64,000 nucleotides of DNA. Source: a virus. The notes under the pieces were generated by a model. The model did no database searches. It worked only from the letters and a program-made list of their open reading frames with translations, and had not been told where the DNA came from. The position numbers and the translations under genes are program-made. The stretch lies in the IMG/VR virus record IMGVR_UViG_3300009152_000030, positions 110,118 to 174,117 of that record. One strand, given 5' to 3'. How positions within the stretch are numbered: position 1 is the stretch's first letter; every line of letters begins with the position of its first letter. Below are positions 38,310 through 45,992 of the stretch, piece after piece.

Positions 38310-38773
38310 TATTCGGACTCCTCAGTTTCTAGATCATCAGAATCAGAAGACTCATCGCTTTCTACAGCAACTTTCTTACGGCCACGCTTCTTAGAAGCGG
38401 ACTTCTGTGTTGGGATAGATGTTGAATCTTCTTCCTTCTCTGACTCAATAGCAGCTTCAGTAACAGCTGGAACAAAAAGGTCTTCACGCTCTTCTACGTT
38501 TGCCTCGCCATCGTCGATAAGAACCTTCTTGGCAAAGTCAACAGTAGCCTTAAGATTCTTAAGACCAGCCAAGTCAATTAGATACTGAGTATCAGGAGGA
38601 GCTTCGCCAATTAGCTTTACAATGCTGGTAACTACTAAACCATTGCGAATGTATGTTGGATTAACATAAAAACGAAAAGATGTAGCGCCAAGAGATTCTG
38701 CAATCTTAATGCACTCCTTTACTACTCTTAAAGACTGCGTACGTAGATCTACTAATTTAATATCTGATTCCAT
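38309..38773 (-). CDS. Hypothetical protein with acidic, lysine-patched tail
   Basis: The first 90 residues form a likely alpha/beta domain (TSFRFYVNPTYIRNGLVVTS and PDTQYLIDLAGLKNLKATVD). The last 55 are low-complexity, very acidic (EEREDLFVPAV, DESSDSDDLETEESE) and interrupted by a basic patch SKKRGRKK. Such tails are often unstructured and mediate protein or nucleic-acid contacts. A GGTGAAAT stretch precedes the ATG. No family is recognised. Confidence 0.55.
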   Translation of the reverse strand: MESDIKLVDLRTQSLRVVKECIKIAESLGATSFRFYVNPTYIRNGLVVTSIVKLIGEAPPDTQYLIDLAGLKNLKATVDFAKKVLIDDGEANVEEREDLFVPAVTEAAIESEKEEDSTSIPTQKSASKKRGRKKVAVESDESSDSDDLETEESE

Positions 38774-38855
38774 ATTTCACCTTAACAATAACGAAAAATA
38801 ATAAAAATGAGTATGGCTACAACACCATGCAAGAAGGCGTTCTTATCGCCATTCA
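38774..38855 (-). other. AT-rich intergenic gap with two weak hairpins
   Basis: Read on the - strand, this 82-base gap after the surface-protein gene has two short 4-base stems (GGCG/CGCC and ATGG/CCAT) followed by ATTTTTATTATTTTT. It could be a weak terminator after the surface-protein gene. The stems are too short to be sure, and no promoter could be fixed. Confidence 0.3.
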
Positions 38856-39395
38856 TTAGATATTGTTCTTTCTACGAAGAAAGAGTAGTGTGCCAACTAC
38901 CGCAAAGATACCGAAAATGCTAGCAATAGCAGGAGCAGCGGAACAGCCTGAACCCTCTTTGCTTTTGGCGGCAGCATCGGCCGCTCCTGAGCCGCTGCCA
39001 TCAGTCTCGGGAAGAGTTGTATCGGTACCAGTATCAACACCTGAACCACTACCATCTACGGGAGTGACTTCACCTGAACCTGAACCACCAGCATCAGCTT
39101 CTCCAGATCCACAATCAGGATCAACGGCAGCTGAGCCCTCAGAACCTGAACCGGAACCTGAAGTAGCGGTATCGCAAGGAGCAGGAATTGCCTCTGGGAC
39201 ACAAGCAAGTAGCTCGGTGGCACAAGAGTCACAGGCTGAGCCTTCGGCACAAGGAGGACACTCTGCACTAGCAACAGCAGCACAGACTTCGCCGGTAGCG
39301 CAATCTGTAGTGGTAACGCACTCAGTAGCATATGCAGCTGAAGCTACAAGTAGGGTAGCAAGAAATGAAACTAGGGTAAACTTAATCTTATTCAT
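38856..39395 (-). CDS. Secreted Cys-rich protein with MYXO-CTERM-like sorting end
   Basis: The start chosen is the ATG at 39395, because GGAG lies 8 bases before it; the ATG at 39407 has no such site. The 179-residue product has a clear signal peptide (cleavage after AYA, residue 23) and a Cys-rich segment at about 24-70 with a C-V-T-T-T-D-C-A-T-G-E-V-C pattern as in myxobacterial surface proteins. A long Gly-Ser/Asp/Thr linker follows (about 75-145). The end is G-S-G-C (Cys 151), a hydrophobic helix (153-173) and RRK, the layout of MYXO-CTERM sorting signals. It is probably anchored at the cell surface. Its coding sequence is visibly more GC-rich than its neighbours, suggesting transfer from a host. 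Confidence 0.7.
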   Translation of the reverse strand: MNKIKFTLVSFLATLLVASAAYATECVTTTDCATGEVCAAVASAECPPCAEGSACDSCATELLACVPEAIPAPCDTATSGSGSGSEGSAAVDPDCGSGEADAGGSGSGEVTPVDGSGSGVDTGTDTTLPETDGSGSGAADAAAKSKEGSGCSAAPAIASIFGIFAVVGTLLFLRRKNNI

Positions 39396-39418
39396 TTTAA
39401 TCTCCATTTTATAATTGA

Positions 39419-40138
39419 CTAGTTAGTAGGAAGAACAACTGCGTAATAGGCAGGGTTCCATGCAACATTTTTATAAATATCTTTCTTTAAAGCATTATAA
39501 ACTTTTTCAGGATTACCGAATGTAGCAAGTTCTTCTTTTCTTGCAATCCATTCTTTATCAAGTCGTGCTTTAAGTTCAGGCTCCTTAGCAAGATGATCAG
39601 TGAGAAGAGTCTCTCTTGTCTTATCCTTGCTAACAAAAATATCTAAAGTCCAAAACCAACGAGTGTTGCCGTCTACGACCTTCGAGTCTTGACGATAACT
39701 AAACCCAATTGCTTTAGAATTAGTATAAACTAATTTACTAATTAGTTCGGCAGCATCAAGTTTGCTAATCTTTGTAGGATTTGCGACTTCATGCTTAACA
39801 GGAATATAGTCATAACTGGGACCACACACTAGACGCAGTTCAGTAAGATTACCATAAGAACTAATAGCAGTATGAATGCTGGTAGTAAGTAACTCTTGTT
39901 TTAGAAATACTTCACCACTTGGAACAAGTAGCGCAGGATTAGTAAAGACATGAATGTTAGAGCTGACAGGAGCAAACTCCTTCATCTTATTTACAATGTC
40001 TGTCTGTGAAGTGGCGTTAACAATAATATTCTTAATTTCAGGTTGATCCTGTAATTCCCTTCGTAGATCCTCAGTTAGTAATTCTTCTCCACTGGGTCTT
40101 CCACTCACAACAGGTAATACGCCTTTTGCTCTTGCCAT
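39419..40138 (-). CDS. Hypothetical protein, 239 aa
   Basis: An AAGGAG site precedes the ATG. The protein is soluble and alpha/beta, starting with a basic MARAKGVLPVVSGRPSGEEL segment; the middle has several strands (LTELRLVCGPSYDYIPV, KAIGFSYRQDS) and the C-terminal third is helical and charged. No signal peptide, membrane segment or known motif is seen. It lies between the nuclease/HTH genes and the surface-protein gene, but nothing ties it to either. Confidence 0.55.
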   Translation of the reverse strand: MARAKGVLPVVSGRPSGEELLTEDLRRELQDQPEIKNIIVNATSQTDIVNKMKEFAPVSSNIHVFTNPALLVPSGEVFLKQELLTTSIHTAISSYGNLTELRLVCGPSYDYIPVKHEVANPTKISKLDAAELISKLVYTNSKAIGFSYRQDSKVVDGNTRWFWTLDIFVSKDKTRETLLTDHLAKEPELKARLDKEWIARKEELATFGNPEKVYNALKKDIYKNVAWNPAYYAVVLPTN

Positions 40139-40147
40139 TCTATCTCC

Positions 40148-40372
40148 TTAATCAGTTAATATATTTATCATTTCTTGTTTTAGTTCTTTGTACTCATTTA
40201 CTGTAATAGACATAATGTCTTGTATTTCAATTTGAGTCATTCCTAAAAAGTAAGATCTCACAAATGAACGAAGAGTAGGCGGCATTTTATCATATTTTTT
40301 TATTATATCTAACTTATTTATTAGATTTCTTTCTAGGTTTACGAGTATTTTTACTTTTGGTAGGTTTTGCAT
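40148..40372 (-). CDS. Small HTH-like protein, possibly sigma region 4-like
   Basis: The long form (74 aa) overlaps the RusA-like gene by 59 bases and has no clear ribosome site; a shorter form from the ATG at 40285 would not overlap. Residues 30-74 (LRSFVRSYFLGMTQIEIQDI, then MSITVNEYKELKQEMINIL) read as a helix-turn-helix of the sigma-70 region 4 type, 'G.tq.EI...i.v....y'. It may bind DNA or partner the phage sigma factor, whose own region 4 looks divergent. This is a suggestion from pattern only. Confidence 0.45.
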   Translation of the reverse strand: MQNLPKVKILVNLERNLINKLDIIKKYDKMPPTLRSFVRSYFLGMTQIEIQDIMSITVNEYKELKQEMINILTD

Positions 40373-40856
40373 CTGTAGACTTTTTCTTTGGCTTGGTTTT
40401 CTTCTGATCCTCAGTCGCCAATAAAGTATTGGGAATAGGATACTCTACTCCGTCTAGGATAGGTAACACTTCAATTACTACCCTAGGGTTGAGTGGGTCG
40501 TAATGTTTAAATAAAGTCATAGAAACAATCTGACAATCATCTCCATAGACTTGACCAGTCAAAGCGTCGCAGGTTGTTTTTGGAAGATTAGGTAAGTCTT
40601 TGCGTCGCTTAGTGCCTAGAAAGTAATGTATATTCATCTGAACTGGTCCAACTTTGAAAAGTGGCCGTTCAACACCTGGGAACTCATTTAGATATTGATC
40701 TATCTGATGAGTAATAAGTTTCTCATAGTCTAGAAACTTTTCAGGTACGTAAACTTCGCTTTTCTTAGTCTTCCAATTAAACCTACTCATAGTAGCATTG
40801 CTTTTGCTAATAGGTTCGCCATCAATAACAATTCTAAATAGGCTAACTTGACTCAA
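40314..40856 (-). CDS. RusA-like Holliday junction resolvase
   Basis: The start is TTG at 40856, with AAGGA five bases ahead of it and overlapping the upstream stop region. The 180 residues begin with IDGEPISKSN, the RusA 'G.P..K' opening, and contain KDLPNLPKTTCDALTGQVYG followed by DDCQI (86-110), matching RusA's 'D.DN..K...DAL...DD.QI'. In E. coli RusA three Asp residues are essential; here D87 and D106/D107 are present but the second Asp position is Pro 89. The last 50 residues are Lys/Thr/Pro-rich and basic, suitable for DNA contact. It would resolve branched DNA before packaging if still active. Confidence 0.75.
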   Translation of the reverse strand: MSQVSLFRIVIDGEPISKSNATMSRFNWKTKKSEVYVPEKFLDYEKLITHQIDQYLNEFPGVERPLFKVGPVQMNIHYFLGTKRRKDLPNLPKTTCDALTGQVYGDDCQIVSMTLFKHYDPLNPRVVIEVLPILDGVEYPIPNTLLATEDQKKTKPKKKSTDAKPTKSKNTRKPRKKSNK

Positions 40857-40864
40857 GCAATTCC

Positions 40865-41425
40865 TTATTTCTTTTTGAAGAATCCTGTATTCGATTTAAA
40901 CCCAGTCTTCCCATTGTCTTTCTGTTCTTGGTATATACGCTTTGTATATTCTTTGCTCATAGAGGATACAAGCTTTCTATGGTCAAGGATATCTTGATTA
41001 GGTTCCACGGCAACTTTTGTAAAGCCATGATTGCCAAGTTCAAGTATAGCTTCTTTGTGTTTGTTGTCAAACACTTCTTGCGTAAAGTTATCTTTATAAC
41101 TAAAAGCAATGTAGATAAGCCCCGATCTTTTAGCAGACAGGGCTTTCTCTACATCACGTAAAGAGCCTTTTGCAAAGTTAAAAGATGCCTTCTCTTCTGA
41201 GATACCACCAAATCTAACAGCTTTATAGTGTTGCTCACCATGCACCTCAACAACAAGGCTAAGGGCAGGTATATAAAAATCAAATCTATCTAAAGGATTA
41301 GGATGATCTGGGCAAATCTCCTTAACATTCTGCTCTTGGTAAATACCAAGGCCAGTTAAATTTAACTGTTCAAGGAGAGCACCCATTGCTTTGTGATATT
41401 GACTAGCACTATCTTGATAAATCAT
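40865..41425 (-). CDS. PD-(D/E)XK / Vsr-like endonuclease
   Basis: The core RFDFYIPALSLVVEVHGEQHY (residues 47-67; Asp 49, Glu 60, Glu 64, His 66) is the pattern of phage recombination or very-short-patch-like nucleases, in which an Asp and a following E-x-(H/D)-G-x-Q-H bind metal. The segment before it (YQEQNVKEICP) is also typical, 'YEQ..v..i'. The C-terminal 60 residues are basic. The start overlaps the upstream stop by four bases (ATGA). It probably cuts DNA during recombination or host DNA breakdown; substrate is unknown. Confidence 0.65.
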   Translation of the reverse strand: MIYQDSASQYHKAMGALLEQLNLTGLGIYQEQNVKEICPDHPNPLDRFDFYIPALSLVVEVHGEQHYKAVRFGGISEEKASFNFAKGSLRDVEKALSAKRSGLIYIAFSYKDNFTQEVFDNKHKEAILELGNHGFTKVAVEPNQDILDHRKLVSSMSKEYTKRIYQEQKDNGKTGFKSNTGFFKKK

Positions 41426-41727
41426 TCTTTACCAAATTTAATGCCACTTATATCACTAAGCCAATCATCAACAAACTTGGCTATTTCTTTATACTCTTCG
41501 TCATCTTGAATTACTTCAAACTGTCCGGTAGTCGTCTCGTTCAAGTACCATTTCTGATCTGGTCCTGTTTCGATCGTAACCATACAAAATGTTCGAAATC
41601 CTTTTGTGACAGTACAAATATGTTTAACAATAGTTTTGCCAGTTGGATTTGGCATCGCATTTGTTAACTCATATTGATTACCGTCTGTTACTTGAAGTGA
41701 TCCAAAGTATTTATTGAAAGTTGCCAT
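41422..41727 (-). CDS. Hypothetical protein, 101 aa
   Basis: This small soluble protein appears to be a single beta-rich domain (VKHICTVTKGFRTFCMVTIE) with an acidic helical C-terminus (QDDEEYKEIAKFVDDWLSDI). Its stop overlaps the nuclease start by four bases, so translation is coupled. It could be an accessory of the nuclease, but no motif supports a function. Confidence 0.5.
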   Translation of the reverse strand: MATFNKYFGSLQVTDGNQYELTNAMPNPTGKTIVKHICTVTKGFRTFCMVTIETGPDQKWYLNETTTGQFEVIQDDEEYKEIAKFVDDWLSDISGIKFGKE

Positions 41728-41735
41728 ATATATCC

Positions 41736-42296
41736 TTAGCCTGAGCTACCAAATCCATTCTCTCCCCTTTGAGTATTAAGATACTCTTTTGGGACCTGAC
41801 TAATGTCATCTACAAGTTTAAATGAAAATTTAGTAGGTTCCATTGGAATAGCTTGAAGATAAGCTCTGTTAGAGTCAACTCTAAAGTCTCTGTCTACATA
41901 AACCAAAGATTGCCATTCGTTTCTATAATCCCAATCAATGTAGCCCATTGTGTTAGATAAATGAATTGCATCTGCATCAAAGACTTTAATATTTGCATTT
42001 TTACAGGCCTCAAGATAAGGAGGATCATCTATCGTCGGAGCAAGCTTACGTAAATTGCCAGAACTACTTCTAGGAAGTAGAAGCATATCTGCCCCATGCG
42101 GAGCGTAAGTCTTGAAACCAAGTGGAATCATATAAGTTAATTGATCTTCGCTGTTCTGTCTACCAAGCAGAAGAAAATTATCTGGAATATTAAAAAATAA
42201 ATCAAGTGTCTTAGCTTCGTAATTAGAAGACATCTTAGCTGTCATCAAATTAGCAGTGTCTCTATTTGTTGCTAAAACATAAATATAATCTGACAT
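41736..42296 (-). CDS. dut: dUTP diphosphatase (trimeric dUTPase family)
   Basis: Conserved dUTPase motifs appear in order: GADMLLLPRSSSGNL (68-82) with the P-R-S-S signature, LSNTMGYIDWDYRNEW (113-128) matching 'L.N..G.ID..YR.E' with the catalytic Asp, NRAYLQAIP (143-151), and the C-terminal closing motif RGENGFGSSG (177-186), which folds over the active site of a neighbouring subunit. It hydrolyses dUTP to dUMP and pyrophosphate, keeping uracil out of DNA and feeding dTMP synthesis. An insertion of about 25 residues (84-108) separates motifs 2 and 3. A GAGGT ribosome site precedes the ATG. Confidence 0.88.
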   Translation of the reverse strand: MSDYIYVLATNRDTANLMTAKMSSNYEAKTLDLFFNIPDNFLLLGRQNSEDQLTYMIPLGFKTYAPHGADMLLLPRSSSGNLRKLAPTIDDPPYLEACKNANIKVFDADAIHLSNTMGYIDWDYRNEWQSLVYVDRDFRVDSNRAYLQAIPMEPTKFSFKLVDDISQVPKEYLNTQRGENGFGSSG

Positions 42297-42318
42297 CTTT
42301 ACCTCAATAAATTAAATA

Positions 42319-42693
42319 TTACTTATAATTGTTTCCAAGAATTGTCTTGCAGGTTCTTGGGATCTTAACTATTGCTCTTGCATATAGAGTCTCCATAACT
42401 GAAGGATCTTCGGCAGCTTGACTTTGGAAATCCATAAATGAAATTCCATTCTCTTCGCAGTATAGAGTCCTCTCTTTGAAAATTGCGTTTTGCAATTGTC
42501 TTAGTTCGTACTCCGCTCTCTTGCGATAGAGACGGTCAATGTTGTATTTGCCACCTGGATTAGGTCTATATGCATTATGCATTCTTAGCATATTAGCTTC
42601 ATCGCCATATATGCGTCTTGTCCTTGGAGCATCTAGGCTATCTGTTGCTGGTTGAATAGCAGTAATAGGATTATCAAAGTCAATAGGTTCCAT
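42319..42693 (-). CDS. Hypothetical protein, 124 aa
   Basis: The ATG overlaps the upstream stop, with GGAG ahead of it. The protein has a disordered N-terminus (DNPITAIQPATDSLDAPRTR), then a mostly helical basic and acidic middle (RLYRKRAEYELRQLQNAIFK). No motif is recognised. It lies between dUTPase and the Fe-S nuclease-like gene in the replication unit. Confidence 0.5.
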   Translation of the reverse strand: MEPIDFDNPITAIQPATDSLDAPRTRRIYGDEANMLRMHNAYRPNPGGKYNIDRLYRKRAEYELRQLQNAIFKERTLYCEENGISFMDFQSQAAEDPSVMETLYARAIVKIPRTCKTILGNNYK

Positions 42694-43442
42694 TAGCTCT
42701 CCTTGCTATCTGAATACATGCTATTGCATTTTGTATACAATGGACATGTTTGTAATTTACAATTAAAAATTGGCAAGTAAACATTTTTCTTGTAAGCAAA
42801 AAGTGTACTCGCGTATACGCTATTTAATTTCCTCAGATCAATATCTTTATCTGTGAAATTCTCTATATTATAATTAGATCCACTCAAATATACAATATAT
42901 ATTTTCTTATTCCAATGCTTTAGCAATGGTAAGTGGAAGTAAGGTGTCTTAATGAATTCCTTTTTAGGGAAAAAACTAAATAAATAAATAGCTTTTTCAG
43001 TAATTAAAGGAATAGCAAAATTAACTGTTACTCCTAAACTTTCATAAAACTCAATATGATTAACATCAGTAATTGAAAGTTCTTGTAAGTAAGATCTCCA
43101 TTTAAATATAGAGAAAAGAATATCATTATTTTTATTATGAAAAATAAAACTATTCCCTGCTTTCTTCAAAAGATTTTGAGCTATCGAAAATCTTAGGACT
43201 ATGTCGGTGTCACTTGGGAAATCTCCTTTCTTTCCATAATAATTTAAAACATATACCATTAAATGGTGTAGTAACAAACTATATGGATCTTTAGAGAAAT
43301 CCCAAGCAACAACACGATCGAGTATCTCATTCCTAAAATACTCTCCGCACCTCATAAAGCTAACTAATTGATTCACGTTAAGAGCACGAAGTTTTTTACT
43401 TGTATCAACTAGATCATCAATGGGTGCAGAGATTCTAGGCAT
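42693..43442 (-). CDS. Degenerate Cas4/AddB-like Fe-S nuclease-like protein
   Basis: The ATG at 43442 is preferred because AGAGG lies six bases ahead; it overlaps the helicase gene by 8 bases. The opening LNVNQLVSFMRCGEYFRNEI (from about residue 22) resembles the 'S.S.L..f..CP..f' start of Cas4/AddB nucleases. The end carries C-x4-C-x5-C (Cys 228, 233, 239), which with Cys 32 would form a 4Fe-4S site. The middle lacks a clear D ... E-x-K set and Q-x-x-x-Y helix, so nuclease activity may be lost. It may act as a structural partner of the intact Cas4-like enzyme at 47074-48255. The family call is moderate. Confidence 0.5.
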   Translation of the reverse strand: MPRISAPIDDLVDTSKKLRALNVNQLVSFMRCGEYFRNEILDRVVAWDFSKDPYSLLLHHLMVYVLNYYGKKGDFPSDTDIVLRFSIAQNLLKKAGNSFIFHNKNNDILFSIFKWRSYLQELSITDVNHIEFYESLGVTVNFAIPLITEKAIYLFSFFPKKEFIKTPYFHLPLLKHWNKKIYIVYLSGSNYNIENFTDKDIDLRKLNSVYASTLFAYKKNVYLPIFNCKLQTCPLYTKCNSMYSDSKES

Positions 43443-45984
43443 CGTCATCCTCTAAAGCCCAGACGTCAACGTCTTCTTTCTTGGCATAGTCTTTGTTGTT
43501 CTTATCATCAGCCTGGTCTCTGGCATTAACAACCTGAGCAATCTCATAGGTGTCAACTTCTTCGAACCATGAGCTCGTGGGATGGAATAGGAAACAGTGA
43601 GTATCCTTATCGCCTGAGATCTTGTTCTTGCCAATGATTGCCTCAATGACTGGGAACTTCTGGACAACACCAGGACGGCTAACACTCTTAGTCTCATGGT
43701 ACCAGTTACTCTTATCGCCAAATACATGCTTATGATTATAAACGTGTACAATAGCGCTAGCGTCGTATCTAAAGGCACGGGACTCTGCTAGGCTAGAGTT
43801 AGTCGGGCGCTGATCCTTCTGCCTCTTATTCGAGTCGCTGTTGTACTCTAGGGTACCGCCAATAGCAATGTTGTGACGGACTGAAGCCATCTTAACACGA
43901 TTAGAGATATCCTTGAATGCAAGACGCGCATCAGCATTACCAAGCGGAAGCTTATGAATATTATCTAGGTAAGCAAAGATATTATCGCTAGGATACTTTT
44001 TACGAAAACTAGCAATAGCACGCTCAAAGTCTTCTAGGTTCTGGGCATGTGGAATGCCAAAGAGCACTAGACGTTCTTCGCGGGCCATCTTCATAATCTC
44101 CTGATAGCCAACCTTGTAAGCATAAAGCATATCCTGCTCTAGCTGAGGATCAATATCACGAAGGATCTTACCCCAGTACTTAGGACGAACAATATGATTG
44201 ATCTCTAGAGGAAAGCCATCCTCGTATCCGCGATAACCACGAGTACGATGACGACCAGCCATGGCTACAAACTTAGGAAACAACTCAGGAACGCTATCGT
44301 CAATGGTCATGTAAAGAACATGAAGATTGTTCTCAGCTTCTGGCAGTGCTAGGTTATAACATGTAAAGCTACTGAATGAACTCTTACCTGCATTCTCTTC
44401 ACCACCTATGCAAATCATGCGACCTCTTGACCAGTCATTGTTAAATGCACTGGCAAATCCGGGCATGAGTGGCATTTGAAAACCAGGGAAAACAGCTTCA
44501 AACGCTTCTGCCTCATCTTGAAAACGAAGCATCTCTTGAAGATAAAAATCACCGCTACTGACACTGGTATTGGTATCAGCCTGAATGCTTTCAATCCTGG
44601 TCCTGAGGCCATCAAGAACTGAGATAGCACTAGTAGGATTCTTACGGATATCAAGCATAGCTTGATCAGTAAGGTCTTTTACCTTCTGCTTCTGGGTAAG
44701 TTCCTTCTCATTTACGATGTTATCAATCTCTTCAGTAATAGTATTGAAGCTGTAACCAGTTTTCATACTAAGACTACGAGCTAAATCTTCTCGTTCTAGA
44801 GGACTATGGAAGCTAGAGATAAGCTTAATAAGATCAAGCATAACCTCGCGGGATCCATTCTCTCTAGTCAACTCACCAAAGAGCCAGTCAAAAGCAGGAA
44901 CATTCTCAACAGTCTTGAATACTTCAATGTCATTAGCTCTGATGAACTCATCCGGGTCAAGATCGCCGTTAACGCGAAGATCTTTAACATAAAGCTTATG
45001 GCCGCCTAGAGTACTAGCATGTTCTCTAATGGCATTGATGGTGCATTTAATGCCTGCGTCATCAGGATCAAAGCAAAGTACATACTTACTAGGATTGAGA
45101 TTCTTAAGAAGTCTAGCTTGACCTGGAGTTAGACTAGAGCCACCTGCTGCCACCGTAGCTTTAAGGCCGTTATGGTAACAAGTAATTGCACTACTCTGAC
45201 CCTCAAAGACATATAGAGTATCAGCTCCTGCCTTAATAGCTTGCTTGGCAATCTTATGATTATAAAGCAGGTTGCTCTTATCAAAGATTGGAACAATGCC
45301 ACTAGTGTTTACCCACTTATCCTTGTCGCCTTTTTGCCAAGTAATCTTACGAGCTGCAAAGCCAACGGTTCTACCTTTCTCGTCATAGAATGTGGTTACT
45401 AGTTTGTTCTGGGGATCGGCAAACATACTTGTGTCATAAATGCCAAATCCCTGGTCAGGACGCTCTTCTCTTAGCTTATCTAGTACAGTAAGCCCATCTC
45501 CAATCTCTACATAGCCAACGCCCATCTCAAGCAGTTTATCTGCATTCCATGAGCGCTCTGCAATGTACTTATACAAATCTTGGTGAGCAGTATCAGTAAT
45601 CTTGGTAATAGATGAGGAGACCTCATGATATACTTGAAAATACTTTTGACGCTCGATTTCCTCTGGGCTTGGCTTGCCAAAGTTATAGTCAATAGCAAAT
45701 AGATCTGCTACTTCCTTAGCAACATCAACAAACTCATCACCAGCAAGTTGCCGGCCAGTTCTAATTGCGTGGACGTTCAAAGAACTACCATAAAAGCCGC
45801 AACTAAAACACTTTACATATCCACGGTCATCATAAACATGCATACTAGGATTATGGTCGTCATGGTCTGGATTGACACAGACAACTTTCTTATTCTTTGT
45901 AACCTCAACACCAATCTTCTCAAGGTACTGAGAGACTGGGATTCTATCAATTGTTTCTACTAACTCACTCAGATTCGTAATCAT
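43435..45984 (-). CDS. Primase-helicase fusion (CHC2, Toprim, DnaB-type)
   Basis: The 849-residue protein has three parts. The zinc site is C36-x4-H41 ... C59-x2-C62 (CHC2 primase type). The Toprim domain at about 255-345 contains YVFEGQSSA and CFDPDDAG, with metal-binding Glu and Asp. The RecA-fold helicase starts at about 520 with Walker A GEENAGKSS and a YMTIDDS Walker-B-like strand. The layout matches T7 gp4-type replicative primase-helicases, which unwind the fork and prime the lagging strand. An AGAGGA site precedes the ATG. The acidic C-terminus may bind ssDNA-binding protein. It should work with the split Pol III alpha encoded upstream. Confidence 0.9.
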   Translation of the reverse strand: MITNLSELVETIDRIPVSQYLEKIGVEVTKNKKVVCVNPDHDDHNPSMHVYDDRGYVKCFSCGFYGSSLNVHAIRTGRQLAGDEFVDVAKEVADLFAIDYNFGKPSPEEIERQKYFQVYHEVSSSITKITDTAHQDLYKYIAERSWNADKLLEMGVGYVEIGDGLTVLDKLREERPDQGFGIYDTSMFADPQNKLVTTFYDEKGRTVGFAARKITWQKGDKDKWVNTSGIVPIFDKSNLLYNHKIAKQAIKAGADTLYVFEGQSSAITCYHNGLKATVAAGGSSLTPGQARLLKNLNPSKYVLCFDPDDAGIKCTINAIREHASTLGGHKLYVKDLRVNGDLDPDEFIRANDIEVFKTVENVPAFDWLFGELTRENGSREVMLDLIKLISSFHSPLEREDLARSLSMKTGYSFNTITEEIDNIVNEKELTQKQKVKDLTDQAMLDIRKNPTSAISVLDGLRTRIESIQADTNTSVSSGDFYLQEMLRFQDEAEAFEAVFPGFQMPLMPGFASAFNNDWSRGRMICIGGEENAGKSSFSSFTCYNLALPEAENNLHVLYMTIDDSVPELFPKFVAMAGRHRTRGYRGYEDGFPLEINHIVRPKYWGKILRDIDPQLEQDMLYAYKVGYQEIMKMAREERLVLFGIPHAQNLEDFERAIASFRKKYPSDNIFAYLDNIHKLPLGNADARLAFKDISNRVKMASVRHNIAIGGTLEYNSDSNKRQKDQRPTNSSLAESRAFRYDASAIVHVYNHKHVFGDKSNWYHETKSVSRPGVVQKFPVIEAIIGKNKISGDKDTHCFLFHPTSSWFEEVDTYEIAQVVNARDQADDKNNKDYAKKEDVDVWALEDDDA

Positions 45985-45992
45985 ACATTCCT

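Noticed and set aside
38774-38855. Strong terminator after the surface-protein gene
   Set aside because: Stems are only four bases; kept as a weak possibility only.
38863-39414. 183-aa + strand ORF across the surface-protein gene
   Set aside because: It is the antisense shadow of the GC-rich, repetitive surface-protein gene; the - strand frame has a signal peptide, a ribosome site and a sorting end.
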